Source: Candidatus Pacearchaeota archaeon (GTDB lineage: Archaea > Nanoarchaeota > Nanoarchaeia > Pacearchaeales > GW2011-AR1). From it: a DNA stretch of 36,832 nt. Both the position numbers and the translations under genes were made by a program. The notes under the pieces are model-generated. The model saw nothing but the letters and a program-made list of their open reading frames with translations, had not been told where the DNA came from and did no database searches. Location: positions 1 to 36,832 of the forward strand of contig NZAS01000176.1 of assembly GCA_002686195.1 (NCBI GenBank), given 5' to 3'. Positions 1 to 6,811 of the stretch are shown here, in pieces. Every line of letters starts with the position of its first letter. Position 1 is the stretch's first letter.

Positions 1-242
1 AATTCAGTAGGGACTTTTTTATTTGCATATTGCATTAATTGTAATGTTATGGCTTTGTCTAAAGTGAAGGCTGCTACTTTTTTTTCAGAAGGGATGTAGT
101 AATCTATTTGGTGTAGGTTTTGTCCTGTTTCTAGGTCTAGGATGAAGAAGCCTGCTACCATGAATGCATCATTGTGTTTTTCAGTAAAGGCTTTGTATTC
201 TTTTGAAGAGTTTAGTTTTTCTATGTATGGTTGGAGTTTCAT
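1..242 (-). CDS. Hypothetical protein, partial (C-terminus outside window)
   Basis: An open minus-strand frame starts with ATG at 242 and runs off the left edge (80 codons visible). It begins MKLQPYIEKLNSSKEYKAF and continues with a hydrophobic stretch around residues 28-35 (FMVAGFFILD), then a mixed alpha/beta-looking sequence. No cysteine or catalytic motif is visible. I do not recognise the family. A TATA-like box on the minus strand at 273-280 would place the transcript start about 9 nt before the ATG. The reading frame is real-looking: no stops, and codon use like the neighbours. Confidence 0.7.
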   Translation of the reverse strand, partial: MKLQPYIEKLNSSKEYKAFTEKHNDAFMVAGFFILDLETGQNLHQIDYYIPSEKKVAAFTLDKAITLQLMQYANKKVPTE

Positions 243-318
243 CTTTAAAGTATTAAGATATATTTGTGGAAGTATTTAAAGATTTGTTTATAAATTTATA
301 TTGTATAGTGTAATTATT

Positions 319-326
319 TATTTATA
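319..326 (+). promoter_or_regulatory. TATA box for 348-569
   Basis: The box TATTTATA is centred 25.5 nt before the ATG at 348. This supports that ATG over the TTG at 339. Confidence 0.45.
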
Positions 327-347
327 GGGAGTTTTATTTTGTTTTTT

Positions 348-569
348 ATGGAGAATAAAACTAAAGAAAGGAGTATTGGAAAGGGGGTTGAATCTAGGAA
401 AGATTATTATGAGAGAGTTATTGTTCGGAGATATAGAGATATTTTTGGAGAGAACTTGGCAAGGGATAAATTATTAATTTATATGAGAAAATTGGATGAT
501 GATTGGGGACCTGTTACACCTGGAGGGGAAATTTCTTGGGGGAGAGGAGATAGTGTGGTTGGGGATTAG
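348..569 (+). CDS. Small charged hypothetical protein
   Basis: A 73-residue ORF that begins MENKTKERSIGKG. It is rich in Lys, Arg, Asp and Glu, has no membrane segment, and ends in a Gly-rich tail (TPGGEISWGRGDSV). A TTG lies in frame 9 nt earlier, but the ATG at 348 sits at the standard distance from a TATA-like box. The stop overlaps the 3' end of the convergent thrS gene by 4 bases. No family is recognised. The length is modest, but the promoter position argues for a real gene. Confidence 0.5.
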   Translation: MENKTKERSIGKGVESRKDYYERVIVRRYRDIFGENLARDKLLIYMRKLDDDWGPVTPGGEISWGRGDSVVGD

Positions 570-1852
570 GTTCTGTTTTCTATTTGGGTTTGGAGTTCTT
601 TGATGAAGGCTGTGGGCTTGATACCAAACCGGACCTTTTTGACTCCTCTTTCACGGACTGCTAGGGTTTTTGCTTTAACTTCTTTGTCTCCGATTACTAT
701 AATATAGGGGATTTTTTCAAGTTCTGCGTCTCGGACTTTTTCATTTACTGTTGTGTTTCTTAAGTCTGAATCTATTCTTAGTAATGGGATTGCTTTTTTT
801 AAGTTGGAAATCACAGATTCTGCGTCTTTGGTTTGGTTTTCTGTGAAGTTTATTACTCGGACTTGGGTTGGGGAGAGCCAGAGGGGAAGGGCTCCGTTAA
901 AATGCTCTAATAAAATCCCTATAAATCTTTCAACACTACCATATATTGCATTGTGAATCATGATTGGTCTTTTTTCTTTATTATCTTTATCTGTATAGGT
1001 TAGATCAAAGCGCTCAGGCATTGCAAAGTCTAATTGGATTGTTGCACATTGCCATTCTCTTTTCAAAGAGTCTTTTATGTGGTAATCAATTTTTGGACCG
1101 TAAAAAGAACCATCTCCTTTATTTATTTTATACTTTATCTTATTATCTTTTAGGACTTTTTCTAATGTTTTTTCTGCTATGTCCCATATCTTATCACTTC
1201 CGATTCTTTTTTTAGGACGGGTTGATAATTCAACACGATAACTTAAATCAAATGTTTTATAGATCACGTCAACTAACCCCATAATTTTTTTTAATTCTTG
1301 CTCAACAGTTTCTTCTGTGCAATAGATATGTGCATCATCTTGGGTAAATTGGATCAATCTAAATAAGCCTGCAAGCACTCCTGAGAGTTCTTGTCGGTGA
1401 ACAATACCAAGTTCTCCAACTCTTAGTGGAAGGTCTCTGTATGACTTTGTATTAGCTTTAAAGATTAGAATTCCTCCAGGACAACTCATTGGTTTTACTG
1501 CGAGTTCACGATTTTCGTATTCTGTTAAAAAGATGCTTTCTTTGTATTTTTCCCAGTGGCCAGAGACTTGCCAAAGTCTTTTATCTAGTATTTGAGGGGT
1601 TTTGACCTCTTGGTAATCTCCTTCTCTATGAAGTTCTTTCCAGAAATCAGTAAGTTCATTGAAGATTATTAAGCCATTATTATGCCAGAACACCATGCCT
1701 GGTGCTGATTCGTTGAAGGAAAACAAGTCTAATTGTTGGCCTAAAATACGATGATCATTTTCTTTAAGCTTTGAGGTGTCTAATCTGCTTCTTGAAAGTT
1801 GATTTAGGAGTTGTTTTGGATTATATTCTTCTTTTTTTAATTTGGGTTTCAT
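566..1852 (-). CDS. thrS: Threonyl-tRNA synthetase, catalytic and anticodon-binding domains only
   Basis: Charges tRNA-Thr with threonine in the cytoplasm. The 428 residues cover the class II catalytic core (about 35-320) and the anticodon-binding domain (about 325-425). The zinc ligands are recognisable as Cys124 (KPMSCPG), His175 (TQDDAHIYC) and His300 (MIHNAIYGS). Motif 2 is VHRQELSG and motif 3 is GSVERFIGILLEH. The sequence resembles bacterial ThrRS (DGSFYGPKIDYHIKD, REWQCATIQLDF), which is usually about 640 residues. Here the N-terminal TGS and editing domains are absent. The start ATG follows a TATA box by 25.5 nt, so the gene has its own leaderless promoter although trpS ends only 30 bp upstream. 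Confidence 0.95.
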   Translation of the reverse strand: MKPKLKKEEYNPKQLLNQLSRSRLDTSKLKENDHRILGQQLDLFSFNESAPGMVFWHNNGLIIFNELTDFWKELHREGDYQEVKTPQILDKRLWQVSGHWEKYKESIFLTEYENRELAVKPMSCPGGILIFKANTKSYRDLPLRVGELGIVHRQELSGVLAGLFRLIQFTQDDAHIYCTEETVEQELKKIMGLVDVIYKTFDLSYRVELSTRPKKRIGSDKIWDIAEKTLEKVLKDNKIKYKINKGDGSFYGPKIDYHIKDSLKREWQCATIQLDFAMPERFDLTYTDKDNKEKRPIMIHNAIYGSVERFIGILLEHFNGALPLWLSPTQVRVINFTENQTKDAESVISNLKKAIPLLRIDSDLRNTTVNEKVRDAELEKIPYIIVIGDKEVKAKTLAVRERGVKKVRFGIKPTAFIKELQTQIENRT

Positions 1853-1873
1853 GTATTAAAAAGAAGAAGTGTA

Positions 1874-1881
1874 TATTTAAA
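1874..1881 (-). promoter_or_regulatory. TATA box of thrS
   Basis: Minus-strand TTTAAATA lies 25.5 nt (box centre to A of ATG) before the thrS start, within the 30-bp gap after trpS. Confidence 0.6.
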
Positions 1882-1882
1882 A

Positions 1883-2944
1883 TTACTCATTCTTTAGAAT
1901 TGTTTTCTCTAGGTCTTTGTCGGAGATCTTTTTGAGGTTGGATTGGAATTGTTTTATGAACTTGAGGACGTGTTTTTGAAAGAGGGCTTTCATTTCGGCT
2001 GTTGTTAAATCCCCAGAGCGATATTTTTCTTCGATTGCTTTTGATTCTTTTTCTGAGAGGAAGAGATATTTGAGATAAAGGAAAGCTACATCAACATCTG
2101 GGTTTCCGCCTTTCTTTCTGTGTTCTTCTAAAGATTTTTGTCCGCCTGAGAAAGATTTGTTTATTTTGGCTTTGATTTCTTTTTCAGAGTCGTTTAGGAA
2201 GATTGCATTGTTTTTTGATTTTGACATTTTTTTGTTGTCGATTCCTGGGAGGAAAAGGGAGTGGAGGATTGCTGGTTTGTTATATTCTAGGCGAGATGCT
2301 ATGTCTCTTGAGATTCTTATATGGGCGTCTTCGTCAGGGCCTATTGGAACTAAGACGTTTTTTATGCCGTGTTTGACTTGAGGGAATAAGATGTGGGCTG
2401 ATTGGACTGCTGGATAAAAGTGGAGGCCTATGTTTTCTTCGTTTTTGTAGCCGTAAGACGCTTTTATTTCAGAGAGGTTTACTTTTTTTGAGAGTTTTAT
2501 TGCTAAGTTATAGATGTTTGTGTAGACTTGGTCTATGATGAAGTATGTTTTTTTAGGGTCAAAGCCGTAAGCTAAGAGTTCTTTTGCTAGTTGCATTGAA
2601 TTCTTTAGGGCTTCTTCTTGGCTTTCAACTTTTCCTGCCACATATGATTCGTCGTCGGAGATTGGTATGAAAACTGGGATGTTGTATTTTTTTTGAAAGA
2701 AGAGGTTTGTGTCAAATACGGCTTTGTGTCCTAGATGTAAAGAGCCTGAAGCGTTGACGCCTGAGAGGATTGCGCATTTTTCTCCTTTTTTTAAGGCTGA
2801 GAAGAATTTATTGAAATCTCTGTGGGAAAATAGGACGCCTGTTTTGAAAGTGTAGAAGTCTGGGAGGTCTTTTAGAGTTGAAACTAGGTTTGCTCCGAAT
2901 TCTTTTACGAGCTTTTCGTTGTCTATTTCTGTTTTTTGTTCCAT
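1883..2944 (-). CDS. trpS: Tryptophanyl-tRNA synthetase, archaeal/eukaryotic type
   Basis: Charges tRNA-Trp. A class I synthetase of 353 residues. The HIGH signature appears as HLGH at 70-73 (ASGSLHLGHK) and KMSKS at 239-243 (DNKKMSKSKN). The N-terminal FYTFKTGVLFSHRDF, the block GPDEDAHIRISRDIA (about 202-216) and the GGNPDVDVAFLYL stretch match archaeal TrpRS rather than the bacterial form or TyrRS. The minus-strand ATG lies about 26 nt from a TATA box. The gene is divergent from the receptor gene at 3023, with a 78-bp shared promoter region. It precedes thrS, which has a separate promoter. Confidence 0.93.
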   Translation of the reverse strand: MEQKTEIDNEKLVKEFGANLVSTLKDLPDFYTFKTGVLFSHRDFNKFFSALKKGEKCAILSGVNASGSLHLGHKAVFDTNLFFQKKYNIPVFIPISDDESYVAGKVESQEEALKNSMQLAKELLAYGFDPKKTYFIIDQVYTNIYNLAIKLSKKVNLSEIKASYGYKNEENIGLHFYPAVQSAHILFPQVKHGIKNVLVPIGPDEDAHIRISRDIASRLEYNKPAILHSLFLPGIDNKKMSKSKNNAIFLNDSEKEIKAKINKSFSGGQKSLEEHRKKGGNPDVDVAFLYLKYLFLSEKESKAIEEKYRSGDLTTAEMKALFQKHVLKFIKQFQSNLKKISDKDLEKTILKNE

Positions 2945-2966
2945 GATTGTAAAGAAGGCGAAGAGG

Positions 2967-2974
2967 TTTTTAAA
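2967..2974 (-). promoter_or_regulatory. TATA box of trpS
   Basis: Minus-strand TTTAAAAA is centred about 26.5 nt from the trpS ATG. It is the left half of a divergent promoter pair. Confidence 0.6.
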
Positions 2975-2993
2975 TTATTGGGATTGGATAATA

Positions 2994-3001
2994 TTTATAA
3001 A
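2994..3001 (+). promoter_or_regulatory. TATA box of the 3023 gene
   Basis: TTTATAAA is centred 25.5 nt before the ATG at 3023, so a leaderless mRNA is predicted. Confidence 0.65.
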
Positions 3002-3022
3002 GAGAATATGACTTGAATATAC

Positions 3023-5164
3023 ATGAGAAAAGATTTGGTGGTTGCGTTAGTTTTGCTTTTTGCTTTGGGCGTGGCTCCTGCTGTAAGTGCAGAAATAATT
3101 ATAAGTCAACCTAAGGTTTTGTATAATGTTGGAGATGAATTTATAGTTGACATTACTTTGAGACCTGGAGTGAATACACAAGGGTTTGCCGTCGCTGATT
3201 TGATTTGTGATAATGGAGAAGTTGAAATTTATAAAAGCCCTGAAAATCTTCTCGAGGGGGAAGCCAAAGGTATAGCAATTAGAACTAATTTAGATAGTTT
3301 TCTTGTTGGAGATTTGTTAGGTGATTGTTATTTGCAGGCTATGTTTGGAAATGAAGAAGTTAGAAGCCAAGGGTTTGAGATCTCTAGTTTTATAGATGTT
3401 TCTCTTGATATCAAAGGTGTGAATTTTGGTCCTGATGATGAAGTTGTTGTTACGGGAAGTGCTACGAAAGTAAATGACTTTCCTTTAGAGGGATTTGTTG
3501 AAGTTGAAATTGTTGGGCTTGATGAAGCTATCAAATCTGGAAAGACAAATGAAGAAATTTTGGAGGAATTACTGGAAGATGTTGAGGGTGCAGATGTTAT
3601 TGATTCTAATGATACTGAAGAGTCAGGTGACGAAGTAGATGATGTTGAGGAAAAGTTAGAGCCTTTAAACTTTACTTTTGTTGGACCTGTTGTGGAAGGC
3701 AAGTTCGAAGTTAAATTTAATATTCCTGCTAATGCAAGGCCTGGAGAATATGATATTAAGGCTAGGGCTTATGAAAAGGACTCTGCTGAAGAGGTCATAA
3801 ATGAGGGTGAATCTGTTGCTTCTTTTAGAATAAAACAAGTTATTAAGGAAATAGATATTGCTTTGAATTCTCCTAATATACGAGCTGAAGAAGAATTGGT
3901 TTATGCTGTTTTGATGTATAATCAAGCAAGTGAAGAAGTTGAAGAAGAAGTTGGAGTTATTATTTATAAACCTGAAAGAGATGTTTTCTCTAAAGGAATA
4001 ATTCAATCTGGAGAGTCACAAAGGATTTTGATTGAGAAGAATTATAATCCAGGGTATTGGAAGATTGAGGCAAAGACTAATGACTTGGAAGTTGAAAAGT
4101 TGTTTTATGTTGAGGAATTTGAAGATGTTAGTTTTGTTTTGGAGAATGATACTTTAATTGTAACTAATATAGGGAATGTTATGTATGATCGGCCTTTGGA
4201 AATTTCTATAGGGGATGTTAATGAATTAAAAGATGTTAAATTGGGCGTGGGTGATACTAAGATTTTTGTTTTGAGTGCTCCTGATGGAAGTTATTTGGTT
4301 GAAGTTACCGATGGAGATAGGAGTGAAAATTTTGGGAATACACTTTTGACTGGAAGAGCAATTTCTATTAAAGAACTTGGGGATTTCTTTGGAAATAATT
4401 GGGTTGTTTTGATTTGGCTGTTGGTTATTGTTATCTTGGGAATTGTTGTTGTATTTGTTTATAAGAAAATAAGGAGGGGAAATTTTGTTGGGAAGATTCC
4501 ACAGGGTCTGAAAAAGGCTGTTAAATTCAAGAAATTGAATGATATAAAACCACCTGTGATGGCAAAGCCTGAAAACCAAAAGATAAGCAGTAAAGCTGTT
4601 CAAAATGTGATTGAATCCGGGAGTAGAGAAAGAGTTAATGTTGTTTCTCTTAAGATAAAAAATAATAGAGAAACTGTTGAGGATAAGAAGGCAGCACATG
4701 TCTTGAATAAAGTTTTGTTGAATGCGAAGAATCATGGGGGGAAAGTTTATGTTGATGGAGATTATAGGATTGTTGTTTTTGCTCCTGTGCTTACTAAAGA
4801 GATTGATAATACGATGAGATCTGTTTCTGTTGCTAAGGCTATTGAAAGAATGTTGAAAGCTTATAATAAGTCAGCGCATACTAAAATTGATTTTGGAATT
4901 GGAACGCATATTGGGGAGATGGTTGTTGAGCAGAACAGACATAAATTTAAGTTTACATCCATAGGCGGAGTTATTATTAATGCGAAGAGGGCTGCAGAGG
5001 CCGCTGTAGAAGCGGTGCTGGCTACAGAGCCTTTACATGGAAGGATTGTTGGGAAAGTTAAGACTAAGAGAACAGGCAGGTATTGGGAAGTTATGAGTAT
5101 TCCTAAGAGAGAAGATTACGAAGAGTTTATACATAACTTTCTTGAGAGAATTAAATCTGACTGA
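3023..5164 (+). CDS. Membrane protein: extracellular beta domains, one TM helix, cytoplasmic class III cyclase-like domain
   Basis: A 713-residue single-pass protein. Residues 1-23 are a signal peptide (LVVALVLLFALGVAPAVSA). Residues 24-450 look like extracellular beta-sandwich repeats, with a long acidic insert near 170-215. One TM helix lies at about 458-480 (WVVLIWLLVIVILGIVVVF), followed by a basic stop-transfer (KKIRRG). The cytoplasmic part (about 530-700) resembles class III nucleotide cyclase domains: a first strand NVVSLKIKN, then YVDGDYRIVVFAP, IDFGIGTHIGEMVV and FTSIGGVIINAKRAAEAA. The usual first metal Asp (FxDIxGFT) is replaced by Lys or Asn, while the second (GD) is kept. Cyclase activity is therefore doubtful, and nucleotide sensing or binding is an alternative. 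It is probably a transmembrane sensor. The ligand is unknown. Confidence 0.75.
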   Translation: MRKDLVVALVLLFALGVAPAVSAEIIISQPKVLYNVGDEFIVDITLRPGVNTQGFAVADLICDNGEVEIYKSPENLLEGEAKGIAIRTNLDSFLVGDLLGDCYLQAMFGNEEVRSQGFEISSFIDVSLDIKGVNFGPDDEVVVTGSATKVNDFPLEGFVEVEIVGLDEAIKSGKTNEEILEELLEDVEGADVIDSNDTEESGDEVDDVEEKLEPLNFTFVGPVVEGKFEVKFNIPANARPGEYDIKARAYEKDSAEEVINEGESVASFRIKQVIKEIDIALNSPNIRAEEELVYAVLMYNQASEEVEEEVGVIIYKPERDVFSKGIIQSGESQRILIEKNYNPGYWKIEAKTNDLEVEKLFYVEEFEDVSFVLENDTLIVTNIGNVMYDRPLEISIGDVNELKDVKLGVGDTKIFVLSAPDGSYLVEVTDGDRSENFGNTLLTGRAISIKELGDFFGNNWVVLIWLLVIVILGIVVVFVYKKIRRGNFVGKIPQGLKKAVKFKKLNDIKPPVMAKPENQKISSKAVQNVIESGSRERVNVVSLKIKNNRETVEDKKAAHVLNKVLLNAKNHGGKVYVDGDYRIVVFAPVLTKEIDNTMRSVSVAKAIERMLKAYNKSAHTKIDFGIGTHIGEMVVEQNRHKFKFTSIGGVIINAKRAAEAAVEAVLATEPLHGRIVGKVKTKRTGRYWEVMSIPKREDYEEFIHNFLERIKSD

Positions 5165-5222
5165 GAGAAATCCTAAGGATTTCTCTAATCTCACAAAACT
5201 AAGAACAAAAAAGGTTTTGTGA
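5164..5222. terminator. Tandem hairpin pair at the 3' end of the receptor gene
   Basis: Hairpin 1 spans 5164-5186: a perfect 10-bp stem (5164-5173 with 5177-5186) and a 3-nt loop, starting on the stop codon. Hairpin 2 spans 5191-5222: a perfect 9-bp stem TCACAAAAC/GTTTTGTGA with a 14-nt loop. There is no long T tail. It lies between convergent genes, so it may end or stabilise transcripts from both sides. Confidence 0.6.
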
Positions 5223-5229
5223 CTAAAAA

Positions 5230-5363
5230 GGAGAGCTCTGGCGAAGAATTAGGTATAACGTGAGACATAAATAATTGAGTGTCGCTATTTATGTCCCCCG
5301 AATATAACAAAAGACAAATTTTCAATCTTTTGTTATAAAATGTTATACTTTGTTGAGCTCTCC
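5230..5363. other. Nested four-stem structured element
   Basis: Four perfect helices are nested. The outer stem is GGAGAGCTC (5230-5238) with GAGCTCTCC (5355-5363). The second stem is GTATAAC (5253-5259) with GTTATAC (5342-5348). The latter encloses two hairpins, GACATAAATA (5264-5273) with TATTTATGTC (5286-5295), and TATAACAAAAGA (5303-5314) with TCTTTTGTTATA (5326-5337). The right arms overlap the last codons of the minus-strand gene ending at 5343. It could be a structured RNA, a two-way terminator or a small inverted-repeat element. No promoter is evident inside it. Confidence 0.6.
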
Positions 5364-5675
5364 ATTATCGAGGTAAAAACCATTATGTCCTTCCGAGAAG
5401 TCTTCGAAAAGTTCTTCGATTAATTCTGTTAGTTCTTGGTCTAGGCCGACAGAAAGGGCTGTTTTTAGAGCATGTGCTTTTAGACATTGCGGACAGTAAG
5501 TGTGTAGGAGCTTTTTGTCTAGAGAACATGCTGAGACGCCTAGAGAATTTCTTTTGATGAATGAGTCTATTTGCCTCATGAATACTGAAGGTAAGATATT
5601 TTTCAGAAGTTGAGGTGTTTCTACTGTAATTTTTGTTTGATGTTCATGGTTTTTAGATAATGTTTTTAGAATCAT
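5343..5675 (-). CDS. Hypothetical protein with CxxC motif
   Basis: 110 residues from ATG at 5675 (MILKTLSKNHEH). A longer frame exists with GTG at 5747, but a stop codon lies directly before that GTG. A short CxxC (HTYCPQC, about residues 82-85) and an earlier Cys suggest a possible metal or redox site. The C-terminal part is acidic and helical (LDQELTELIEELFEDFSEG). I do not recognise a family. The predicted transcript start is at 5800, where a different-frame ATG opens a 28-codon ORF. This gene is therefore either translated downstream of a leader ORF or has lost its true N-terminus by frameshift. No Shine-Dalgarno site precedes ATG 5675. Confidence 0.55.
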   Translation of the reverse strand: MILKTLSKNHEHQTKITVETPQLLKNILPSVFMRQIDSFIKRNSLGVSACSLDKKLLHTYCPQCLKAHALKTALSVGLDQELTELIEELFEDFSEGHNGFYLDNGELNKV

Positions 5676-5713
5676 TTTGAAATTGTTCAAGAATCCGGAA
5701 GAATTCGAGAGAA

Positions 5714-5800
5714 TTACTTGATGGCCAAAGTAGAAACAAAAACACACTTAGGCACGACTAGACATTTCATCCAAGATCTGGAAACCCTAAGTGTATGCAT
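5714..5800 (-). CDS. Possible leaderless 28-codon ORF (leader peptide or frameshifted N-terminus)
   Basis: ATG at 5800 is 25.5 nt from the TATA box at 5822-5829, exactly the spacing seen at other genes here. The frame reads MHTLRVSRSWMKCLVVPKC and stops at 5714, 38 nt before the ATG of the next gene, in another frame. The inverted repeat ACACTTAGG (5744-5752) / CCTAAGTGT (5786-5794) lies inside it. Either it is a short leader peptide, or a base error separates it from the downstream frame. Confidence 0.3.
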   Translation of the reverse strand: MHTLRVSRSWMKCLVVPKCVFVSTLAIK

Positions 5801-5821
5801 GTTATTCAGAAGTGGTTGAAG

Positions 5822-5829
5822 TATATAAA
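5822..5829 (-). promoter_or_regulatory. TATA box for the 5343-5800 transcript
   Basis: Plus-strand TATATAAA (minus TTTATATA) is centred 25.5 nt from the ATG at 5800 but about 150 nt from the ATG at 5675. Confidence 0.5.
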
Positions 5830-5843
5830 TATTGTGTTGTAGT

Positions 5844-6350
5844 CTAGACTACTAATCTTTTTTGGAAGGATGTGAAGCGAGCTACTTCTTGTGGGTCTGG
5901 AGAATTTGGAGTAAGAGATGTTGGTATGCCTCCATGGATGGGATAATAATAGTTTGATAGAAAAACTGGGGATTCTATTCCATGTTTGATTATTAGTTTG
6001 GGAGGATGTCCATACATTCTTCCGTCTGTTCTTCCTAGGGCAAGAGATGGTGTGATTTCTGCTGGGAAGATTCCTCTTATTTCTGTGATTGTTCCGTCTG
6101 GATTTGGATACACAAAAGAATAGCCTTCATGTTCTATTGGGGTGTTTTGAGTTAGAAAGCCAGAGTGTTGATTATCTGAATCTGATAGCCCGTCTAGTAA
6201 TTCATTTCTGTGCACTGGTTCTGTAAGATTTCTGAATGTTCTGTCGTGAGGGAGGTGGATTACTGTGATATTTGTTGGTCTTTGGGCTAAGGTGTGCATT
6301 GCCTCGCTTGATAGAGGTGGTTGAAATAATTCTTCTGGTTTTATCGCCAT
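5844..6350 (-). CDS. Hypothetical protein
   Basis: 168 residues, rich in Pro, His and Gly, with no signal peptide or membrane helix. Segments such as EGYSFVYPNPDGTITEIRG and KLIIKHGIESPVFLSNYYY suggest a beta-rich soluble fold. No catalytic pattern is recognised. The start ATG is placed by a TATA box at 6372-6379 that is shared with the divergent gene at 6401, so both messages should be leaderless and both genes may be expressed together. Confidence 0.65.
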   Translation of the reverse strand: MAIKPEELFQPPLSSEAMHTLAQRPTNITVIHLPHDRTFRNLTEPVHRNELLDGLSDSDNQHSGFLTQNTPIEHEGYSFVYPNPDGTITEIRGIFPAEITPSLALGRTDGRMYGHPPKLIIKHGIESPVFLSNYYYPIHGGIPTSLTPNSPDPQEVARFTSFQKRLVV

Positions 6351-6371
6351 GTTCTTAGATGAGTAGTGAGA

Positions 6372-6379
6372 TTTATAAA
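6372..6379. promoter_or_regulatory. Symmetric bidirectional TATA box
   Basis: The palindrome TTTATAAA is centred at 6375.5, which is 25.5 nt from the minus-strand ATG at 6350 and 25.5 nt from the plus-strand ATG at 6401. No second TATA box is seen between the two genes. Confidence 0.65.
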
Positions 6380-6400
6380 GATTGTTGCACTTTTGTTGGG

Positions 6401-6769
6401 ATGGATACGAGGCAAAAAGTTTTGGTGATTATTGTTGTGCTTTTTGTATTAGTGTTTGGGCTTTATTTTTTTACTGATTGGTTTAGTAAAGTGACTGGGT
6501 ATCTTGGCGGGGAAGATGAGAAGGAGGCTTTGGCTATTTGTCTTGATGAGCGTGGGGTTGAGTTTTTTTATTCTATAGATTGTGCCGAATGTGAGAGGCA
6601 GGCTGCTGAATTTGGTGAAGCCATGGAGTTGATATATCAGACGGATTGTGGAGATGAATTAGAGAATTGCTCTAATTTAAGAGAAGTTCCTGCTTGGTAT
6701 ATTGATAATGAGTTTATTTATGGGTTTATTGGTTTTGAGGAGTTGAAGGGGTTGAGTGGTTGCGAGTAG
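6401..6769 (+). CDS. Membrane-anchored thioredoxin-like protein (VKOR-partner type)
   Basis: 122 residues from the leaderless ATG at 6401; an ATG at 6359 would put the TATA box inside the gene. Residues 6-25 form a TM helix (VLVIIVVLFVLVFGLYFF), so the rest probably faces outside. The soluble part resembles the thioredoxin-like domain attached to or paired with VKOR proteins: LAICLDERGVEFFYSIDC, a CxxC (CAEC), FGEA, a later Cys pair and a VPAW segment in place of the cis-Pro YPTW. Likely role: thiol-disulfide exchange for secreted proteins. No VKOR gene lies in this window. The family link is an inference from the motif order. Confidence 0.65.
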   Translation: MDTRQKVLVIIVVLFVLVFGLYFFTDWFSKVTGYLGGEDEKEALAICLDERGVEFFYSIDCAECERQAAEFGEAMELIYQTDCGDELENCSNLREVPAWYIDNEFIYGFIGFEELKGLSGCE

Positions 6770-6782
6770 AGGAAACGGAAGG

Positions 6783-6790
6783 TTTAAAAG
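6783..6790 (+). promoter_or_regulatory. TATA box of the racemase gene
   Basis: TTTAAAAG is centred 25.5 nt before the ATG at 6812. The promoter is intact although the gene is frameshifted. Confidence 0.55.
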
Positions 6791-6811
6791 ACGATTCTAT
6801 TTCTTAATATT

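Noticed and set aside
3328..3702. Minus-strand Ser/Thr-rich ORF of 124 codons
   Set aside because: It is the complement of the acidic Glu/Asp insert of the receptor; Ser/Thr richness is an artefact of reading that strand.
5164..5363. CRISPR array
   Set aside because: The repeats are inverted and of different sequence, with no direct repeat-spacer periodicity; no cas genes are near.
5676..5747. GTG start at 5747 for the CxxC gene
   Set aside because: A stop codon precedes it directly, the added residues (MCFCFYFGH) look non-coding, and promoter spacing does not fit.
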